Below, one piece after another: positions 1 to 5,500 of a stretch of 7,171 bases of DNA (position 1 is the stretch's first letter; every line of letters starts with the position of its first letter). Under the pieces are notes generated by a model. That model saw nothing but the letters and a program-made list of their open reading frames with translations, did no database searches and was not told the origin of the DNA. Location of the stretch: NCBI GenBank assembly GCA_016200785.1, contig JACQED010000159.1, positions 1 to 7,171 on the forward strand. Direction: 5' to 3'. A program made the translations under genes and the position numbers. Origin of the DNA: Chloroflexota bacterium. GTDB taxonomy: Bacteria; Chloroflexota; Anaerolineae; Anaerolineales; JACQED01.

Positions 1-1
1 A

Positions 2-958
2 TTCTCGGTTTATCTGATCCAGTTATTCCGCATGTTGCGTACGTTCCCGATCGCGATGGTGATTGGGCCGGTTGCCGGATCGTTCTTCGTTCGCGATGCC
101 CTCGTGACGACGACGCTCCTGCTTCTAGGGAAGAGCGCCCTGTATTACCTGCTGCTTCTTGTAACGCAGTTTGGCCCGGTCGGCGTGATCGTCGGCTTGT
201 ATGGCTGGAGAGTCGGCCCTCGCGCCAACCCTTCTCTGTGGAGGAAGGCCGTCGCCTTGTATGCCGTTTACACGGTCTTTGGGGTTTTCTATCGCGTGCT
301 GGAACAATACGCCGTCTATATGTTCTCGCACATATTTTGGTCGCTGGCGATTGGCATGGGGACGGCTCATCTGTTGTCCGTCGTGTCGGAGAGAAGAAAG
401 GGATGGCTGATCGCCGGACTCGGCCTGACGATCGCGGCGATGCCGCTGTACTATGGAGTCCTGCCGGGTCTGGTCAGGTCGGCCGGGTTGGCCGACGAGA
501 CGTTCGGAATTCCGCAGGTGGGAACGGGCGCGAGGGACGGCTTAGTCTATTATCTAAATCCGAACAAGCGGGGCTACGACGCGCCGTACAAGTTTGGGCG
601 GGAGACTCTGGCGAACGCGCCGCCACGTTCGGTGGTGATTGCGGAGTGGTATAACGACGTAGATGTGGCCCTCGTCCTGAGATACTTCCAACAGATCGAA
701 CACATGCGTCCCGACGTCGAGATCGTCATTTGGCTGTTGGAAGAGCCGACTAATTTCGATTCGGGCATTGCGGTGCGGAGGATAGAAGCGGAGCTAAAGA
801 ACAATCGCCCGGTGTTCATCGCCTCGTTGAACGATCAATTCTATGACGCCTCCAGCTTGAAAAAGAAGCACTGCATCGTGCCGGAGGGCAATTTGTATCG
901 CGTCTATCCTGGAAGCCCGGAGGCGTCGGCGGCTCAAGGGTTGTTGTGCATCAAGTAA
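2..958 (+). CDS. Membrane protein, C-terminal part, probable DUF2723/GT-C glycosyltransferase-like (5' partial)
   Basis: The frame is open from the first complete codon at position 2 (FSVYLIQLF before the first ATG at 32), so the ATG at 32 is probably internal and the true start lies outside the window. The visible 318 codons begin with several hydrophobic segments: around LVTTTLLLLGKSALYYLLLL, QFGPVGVIVGLYGW, AVALYAVYTVFGVFYRVL, FSHIFWSLAIGMG and WLIAGLGLTIAAMPLYYGV. A soluble tail of about 150 residues follows. The tail pattern (an APPRSVVIAEWYNDVD stretch, then LRYFQQIEHMRPDVEIV, NRPVFIAS, and a closing LYRVYPG) resembles the C-terminal region of DUF2723 membrane proteins. I recall that family as related to GT-C / protein O-mannosyltransferase-like enzymes that use lipid-linked sugars. 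The catalytic N-terminal half is not visible, so activity cannot be judged. It converges on the NRPS operon and is probably not part of it. The coding call is firm; the family is likely but from memory. Confidence 0.7.
   Translation, partial: FSVYLIQLFRMLRTFPIAMVIGPVAGSFFVRDALVTTTLLLLGKSALYYLLLLVTQFGPVGVIVGLYGWRVGPRANPSLWRKAVALYAVYTVFGVFYRVLEQYAVYMFSHIFWSLAIGMGTAHLLSVVSERRKGWLIAGLGLTIAAMPLYYGVLPGLVRSAGLADETFGIPQVGTGARDGLVYYLNPNKRGYDAPYKFGRETLANAPPRSVVIAEWYNDVDVALVLRYFQQIEHMRPDVEIVIWLLEEPTNFDSGIAVRRIEAELKNNRPVFIASLNDQFYDASSLKKKHCIVPEGNLYRVYPGSPEASAAQGLLCIK
934..958. other. Convergent 3' overlap of membrane-protein gene and PPTase gene
   Basis: The plus-strand stop TAA (956-958) lies beyond the minus-strand stop TGA (936-934), so 25 bp code in both directions. 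Any transcription terminator for either unit must lie inside the opposite gene. I see no clear hairpin with a T-tract on either side. Confidence 0.85.
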
Positions 959-1701
959 GCGGACCACTGCCAACACGCGAGGCGGCACGCCTCCCCCTCG
1001 AGGGCCAGCGCCGCTGCGTAGCCCGGACCAGGCGACAGGGAACGCAGTGACCAGCCGCGCGCCGTCGAACAGCCTCTGACGCTCAACAACGCGGCAGGCT
1101 CGTCCGGCGCGAGTGAAACGTCAAATTGATCCAGTGGATACGAAAGGCCTTCACCCCTGGCCTTGATGAAAGCCTCCTTCCGAGTCCAGCACGTGAAGAA
1201 GGCTTCTTGCCGGAGGTCTGCGGGCAACGCGTAAAGCGCCGCCACTTCTCCCGACGAAAAGAATCGCCGAGCGATCGATAAGTGTTCCACCTCGCGCCGG
1301 ACATATTCGACGTCTATACCGATCTCGCTCACGCGAGTCACCCCCACGAGGGCGATCCCATACGAGTGAGCCACGTTGAAGTGGATCGCGTCAAAGCCGC
1401 AGTCACCAACCAGTGCCGGCTTTCCGTGAGAGCTGTAGACAAAGCGCAGTTGATCCGGTTGCGCGCCCAGGTGGCGCCCTAAGATCGTTCTCAGCGCGCC
1501 GCGAGCGACGATGAAGTGCTGACGGTCGCTATCGAAATAGAAACGCTCGGCCCGTTTAAGTTCGTCTTCGGCGAGCGTGCGCCGGAGGGCCTCCACGCAT
1601 TGGGCCGATTGGTTCAACTCAACACGCCAGACGTGAACCTCTTCAGCCCCCAGCGTCAGATTCTGCGGGGGGCTGGGCCACGAAGCAGGGATGTTCTTCA
1701 T
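934..1701 (-). CDS. 4'-phosphopantetheinyl transferase, Sfp type
   Basis: This 255-residue enzyme transfers the phosphopantetheine arm from CoA to the conserved serine of carrier proteins, converting apo-NRPS, PKS or ACP to the active holo form in the cytosol. Family signatures are in order: a RGALRTILGRHLG helix (67-79), GKPAL (93-97), FNVAHS (108-113), GIDVE (128-132) and WTRKEAFIKARGEGL (172-186). By analogy with Sfp, D130, E132 and E176 are the Mg2+ ligands and K180 is the catalytic-side lysine; all are present. The length is slightly above Sfp (about 225), mainly from N- and C-terminal extensions. The ATG overlaps the SDR stop as ATGA and no clear Shine-Dalgarno is seen, so translation is probably coupled. 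It is the last gene of the NRPS operon, and its obvious client is the T domain at 4743-4961. Its final 25 bp overlap the opposite-strand membrane-protein gene. Confidence 0.95.
   Translation of the reverse strand: MKNIPASWPSPPQNLTLGAEEVHVWRVELNQSAQCVEALRRTLAEDELKRAERFYFDSDRQHFIVARGALRTILGRHLGAQPDQLRFVYSSHGKPALVGDCGFDAIHFNVAHSYGIALVGVTRVSEIGIDVEYVRREVEHLSIARRFFSSGEVAALYALPADLRQEAFFTCWTRKEAFIKARGEGLSYPLDQFDVSLAPDEPAALLSVRGCSTARGWSLRSLSPGPGYAAALALEGEACRLACWQWSAYLMHNNP
1698..1701 (-). promoter_or_regulatory. ATGA stop/start overlap coupling SDR to PPTase
   Basis: The minus strand reads ATGA at 1701-1698. The ATG starts the PPTase and the TGA ends the SDR. No Shine-Dalgarno-like purine run lies just upstream, so re-initiation by the same ribosomes is the likely mode. 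Confidence 0.75.
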
Positions 1702-2585
1702 AGATGAGCGCCGCGCATTATTGCGCGAAGAGTCTTGCTTGACATGCGCTGGCCCCCGGCCAGGAGGGCGTCCAGCCAGCGATCAGGCAGCCAGCGAGGC
1801 AGAAGCCAAGTCATTAAGTAATTTTGCTCCAGCACGTAGCGCGTCCGGGGCCGGCGGCTCTCCAGCGCCTCCCGAATCACACGCGCCACCGCTTCCGGCG
1901 GCAACCCGTCGCGTCCCCGGGCGATGACGGCGTTTTGCAGGACGGCCAACGTGGGGCCGTAGTCTCCATTCGCAAATCTCGCAGCCACGTCGGTGGCCTC
2001 GGCTTTGTCCCAGATCGGTGTGCGCACCGCGCCGGGTTCGACGACGATCACTTCCATGCCGTAGATCATGAGTTCACGTCGCAATCCGTCGGACAAAGAC
2101 TCCAGTGCGTGTTTGGAGGCGCAGTAGGGCACGACGAGAGGATAAGTGATCCGTCCGTTCACCGAACTGATATTCACGACGCGGCCGGGTGGATGGCCGG
2201 TGTCTTTGCCGGCTCCCAGCAATGGCAGGAAAGCCTGCGTCACGGCCAGCACGCCGAAGACGTTCACTTCAAATTGGTAGCGGAACTCGTCGAGCGACAA
2301 CTGTGACAGTGGCCCGCTCACGGCGACGCCGGCGTTGTTGATCAATGCCGTCAAGCCGCCACCGCCCGCGATCTTCTCCACATTGTGAACGGCCGACTTG
2401 ATGGCCGCCGCGTCGGTAACGTCGAATAATAACGGCGTGAAATTCTGCCCGAGATCGGCCTGAAGCCTCGCTCCGTCCTCGGCCCGCCGCACACTGCCAA
2501 AGACGTGGTAGCCGCGCGCCGCCAATTCCTCGGCGGCGGCGCGGCCAATTCCCGAAGAGACGCCCGTGATGACGACGTGTTTCAT
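1698..2585 (-). CDS. Short-chain dehydrogenase/reductase (classical SDR)
   Basis: This 295-residue NAD(P)-dependent oxidoreductase has a complete Rossmann fold and active site. It shows TGVSSGIG (7-14) for the dinucleotide, DV (55-56), NNAG (83-86), the tetrad residue N108, S141, Y154-x3-K158 (YCASK) and PG (184-185) before the substrate loop. R33/R34 after the second strand suggest a preference for NADPH (inference). The C-terminal part (RYVLEQNYL, then LLPRWLPDRWLDALL) resembles SDRs related to retinol and 17-beta-hydroxysteroid dehydrogenases. The start codon follows the NRPS stop with no gap (TAG then ATG), and the stop overlaps the PPTase start. This strongly suggests one operon and a tailoring role, perhaps reducing a ketone made or kept by the NRPS/ketosynthase line. 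The substrate cannot be read from sequence. There is no signal peptide, so it is cytosolic. Confidence 0.93.
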   Translation of the reverse strand: MKHVVITGVSSGIGRAAAEELAARGYHVFGSVRRAEDGARLQADLGQNFTPLLFDVTDAAAIKSAVHNVEKIAGGGGLTALINNAGVAVSGPLSQLSLDEFRYQFEVNVFGVLAVTQAFLPLLGAGKDTGHPPGRVVNISSVNGRITYPLVVPYCASKHALESLSDGLRRELMIYGMEVIVVEPGAVRTPIWDKAEATDVAARFANGDYGPTLAVLQNAVIARGRDGLPPEAVARVIREALESRRPRTRYVLEQNYLMTWLLPRWLPDRWLDALLAGGQRMSSKTLRAIMRGAHL

Positions 2586-2588
2586 CTA
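2583..2588 (-). promoter_or_regulatory. Abutting stop/start (TAG-ATG) coupling NRPS to SDR
   Basis: On the minus strand the NRPS stop TAG (2588-2586) is followed immediately by the SDR ATG (2585-2583). The preceding bases (GCGACCTACTATTTC) contain no good Shine-Dalgarno, so SDR translation probably depends on ribosomes finishing the NRPS. This fixes the SDR start. Confidence 0.7.
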
Positions 2589-5500
2589 GAAATAGTAGGT
2601 CGCACAGCCGACCTGAATCCCCGCGCCGACGCTGACGATCAAACCGACGTCGCCGGCCTCGACCAGACCCTGCTCGCGGGCGTGCCGAAAAGCATATGGC
2701 AGGGAGGATGTGTAGTAGTCCTGGCCGTCCCGCGTCACGTCCACGAATTTCCCCTTCGCCACATTGATCCTGTCGCTCAACTTTGGAATGAACGTCGAGG
2801 AGATTTGCGGTGGAAAGATAAGCTTGATCTGCGACACATCCAGGCCCTCGGCGTCGAGCAACTCGCGTACGACGCCGGGGATGCATTCCAGATAGTAGTC
2901 CTCGATACGGGGGTCTCGGCTCCATTGCAGAAACGTCCTGCCGTTGAGCAGGGCGGTGTACGCGGTGAATGCGTCAATGTGATCGGCGAAGTACCTGAAG
3001 ACAAAACTCCCGAAGCCGGTCTTGCCATCTGGCGCTTCGTCGAGGATAACCGCCGAACCGGTTTCCTTGAGGCCGACCAATCTGTCAGGAACGACCGTCG
3101 CGTTGTTTTCGATTTCCGAGGCGACGATCATGGCCGTCTTGAATCTCCCGACCCCAATCATCTGACGAGCGATGTAGCAGGCGTTCAAGAACCCGAGCGC
3201 GCCGTTGAAAACGTCGAAGGCTAAGGTTTTGGCGTCGTCCTGCGTTTGGATGCTGTCGTTGATTCCCATCTCGCCAGCGACGATCGCGGCGACGGCGGGT
3301 TCGCTCAGGAAGTCGTTGCGATAAACTCCGGCATAAAGAAGCAGACCGATGTCACTTCGACTGTAGGATGATTCTTCGAGGCAGTTCTCGGCGGCGATCT
3401 TGGCGAGTTCTATCGCTTCGCGGTTCACCTTCCGTTCTTCCGGGATGACGCCCGCGCTTTCAATGCGGATGCGTGGGAGGCGGCGCGGGCGGGGCGGGGC
3501 TTTTTTCGCGCCGGCCTTTGCCGGACGCTCTTGAGCTGCCTCCACGCGCCGCAGGCGGTCGGGCAAATCGTCGAAGGTGTAGAGCGCCGTGCCCACGGTC
3601 AGGCCGGAACCGGTGACGCTGAACAAGGCGCGGTCGCCCGGCTTGATTTTGTTTTCGCGAATCTTGTCCATGACGGCGACGAAGTGGCTGGTGGTCGCCG
3701 TGTTGCCCCGCTCCGCCAGGTTGTAGACCACGTTGTCGTCGCCGCATACTTGCTTATCAAAGAAGCGATTGATCTCGCGCGCGGCATCGTTGAGAGATGT
3801 CTTGGACGTCTGGTGCATGATGACGTGTTGAATGCCTTCGGCCTGCCATCCTGCGCGACCCAATGCCTGCCCTGAGTGGGCCACGGCCTGTTCGATGGTC
3901 ACCGAGGTCAGTTTGATCGAGTCGGTGTGCATGATGGCGCCACCGTGTGCATGCTCTGTCTGTTTGGCAACGCACAGCGGGTAGTAGCGCCCAAGAGTGT
4001 AAAGGTCGAGATCGTGAAAGCCGAACTTGTCGTCGGGCGAGGCCTCCAGGATCAATGCCGCGCCGGCGTCGCCCAGAGTCAGGCAGGCCATCCGCGAGTC
4101 CAGGATTTCGTCGATCTCCTTTTGCGCGGTCTGCGTAAGGTGGGTGATGTACTCGCCGCTGACCACCATGCCGCACTGAATCAGCCCGGCTTTGAGGAAT
4201 GCGTCCACGATCATGATGGCGGTGAACATGCCGGGGCAGGCATTGGCCACGTCGAAGGCCAGCGCCCGGTCGAAGCCGAAATGCTTTCTCAGTCTGATGG
4301 CCGTGTTCGGCTCAAATGAAAAGCGATGATTCGGGCCGTCACAGCGGGAGACATTGCAGCAAATCAGCAGGTCGAGGTCCTGCGATGTGTACTTTGAGTT
4401 GGCAAGACAGGTTTCGACGGCTTTCTTCGCCAGGTCAATCGAGAATTCCGAATCGCCGGCTATGCGTCGGGACTTGATCCCTGTGAGTTGCTCCAGCGGA
4501 AAGAGAATTTTGTCGGCGCCCGCCGCCAGCACCTCTTTAGTGGTGACGACTTTGGCAGGCAGATACACGCCGAGACTCTCTATGATCGTGTTCCCCGGCT
4601 TGGCTGGAGGCGGCTCGGTCGCGTCGGCGGCGGACGCGAGGTCGAAATGCGCCGGCCGGACTTCCCGCGAATCACTCCGAGCGGAGAGAGCTGCCATGTT
4701 GGGCGGATCGGCGGCATCGCGAGAGCGGCCATCTCCGCCAGATACCGCGGCATGAGCTAGTTCGGCGATGGTTTGGTGCACGAAGAATGACTCAGGCTTG
4801 AATGTGAGGCCCGCCTCGCCCGCTTGCGCGACGATCTGTAAGACCTGAATGGAAGCCCCGCCCAACTCAAAGAAGTTGTCATGCGCGCCGACAGTTTCCA
4901 CGCCGAGCACTTGCGACCAAATCTCGGCCAGGAGTTTCTCGACCGGGGTGCGGGGCGCGACGAAGGCGGCATCGAGGGCGGGCCGCGCGCGGTCGGGCGC
5001 GGGCAGGGCCAGGCGATCGACTTTCCCGTTGGGCGTCAACGGCATGGCGTCCAATATCACAAAGTGGGCGGGCGTCATGTAGTCGGGCAGAGTCTCCGTC
5101 AAGAAGCGGCGCAGCTCACTCGGCGATGGGTTCGAGTCGCTCGCGCTGGATCGAGACTGAACGTAGTCTCGATCCGGAACGAGGTACGCGACCAGCCGCT
5201 TATCGCCCGGCGCGCCTTCCACATCGCGCGCCACGACCACCGCCTCGCGCACCGCCGGGTGGCCTCTCAGCCTCGTCTCGATTTCCTCCAATTCGATTCG
5301 GAAGCCGCGCACCTTCACCTGATGATCGACCCGCCCGAGGAATTCGATGTTCCCGTCCGGCAGGTAGAGCGCCACATCGCCGGTTTTGTAAAGGCGAAAA
5401 GCGGAAGGCGGAAGGCGGAAAGTCGCTGCCTTTTCGCCATCCTCATCCTTGAGGAAGGGATTCGAGATGAATCTCTCGGCAGTGAGATCGGGCAAGTTGA

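Noticed and set aside
979..1004. Hairpin GAGGCG-GCA-CGCCTC followed by palindrome CCCTCGAGGG as a terminator for the plus-strand gene
   Set aside because: The stem is only 6 bp with a 3-base loop, no T-tract follows, and it lies in PPTase coding sequence. Such short stems are common in GC-rich DNA.
2589..3470. Second KAS III-like domain as a decaying pseudogene fragment
   Set aside because: It has no frameshift or internal stop, its C-terminal glycine loop is conserved, and its spacing to the homologous domain is regular. That fits a maintained non-catalytic domain better.
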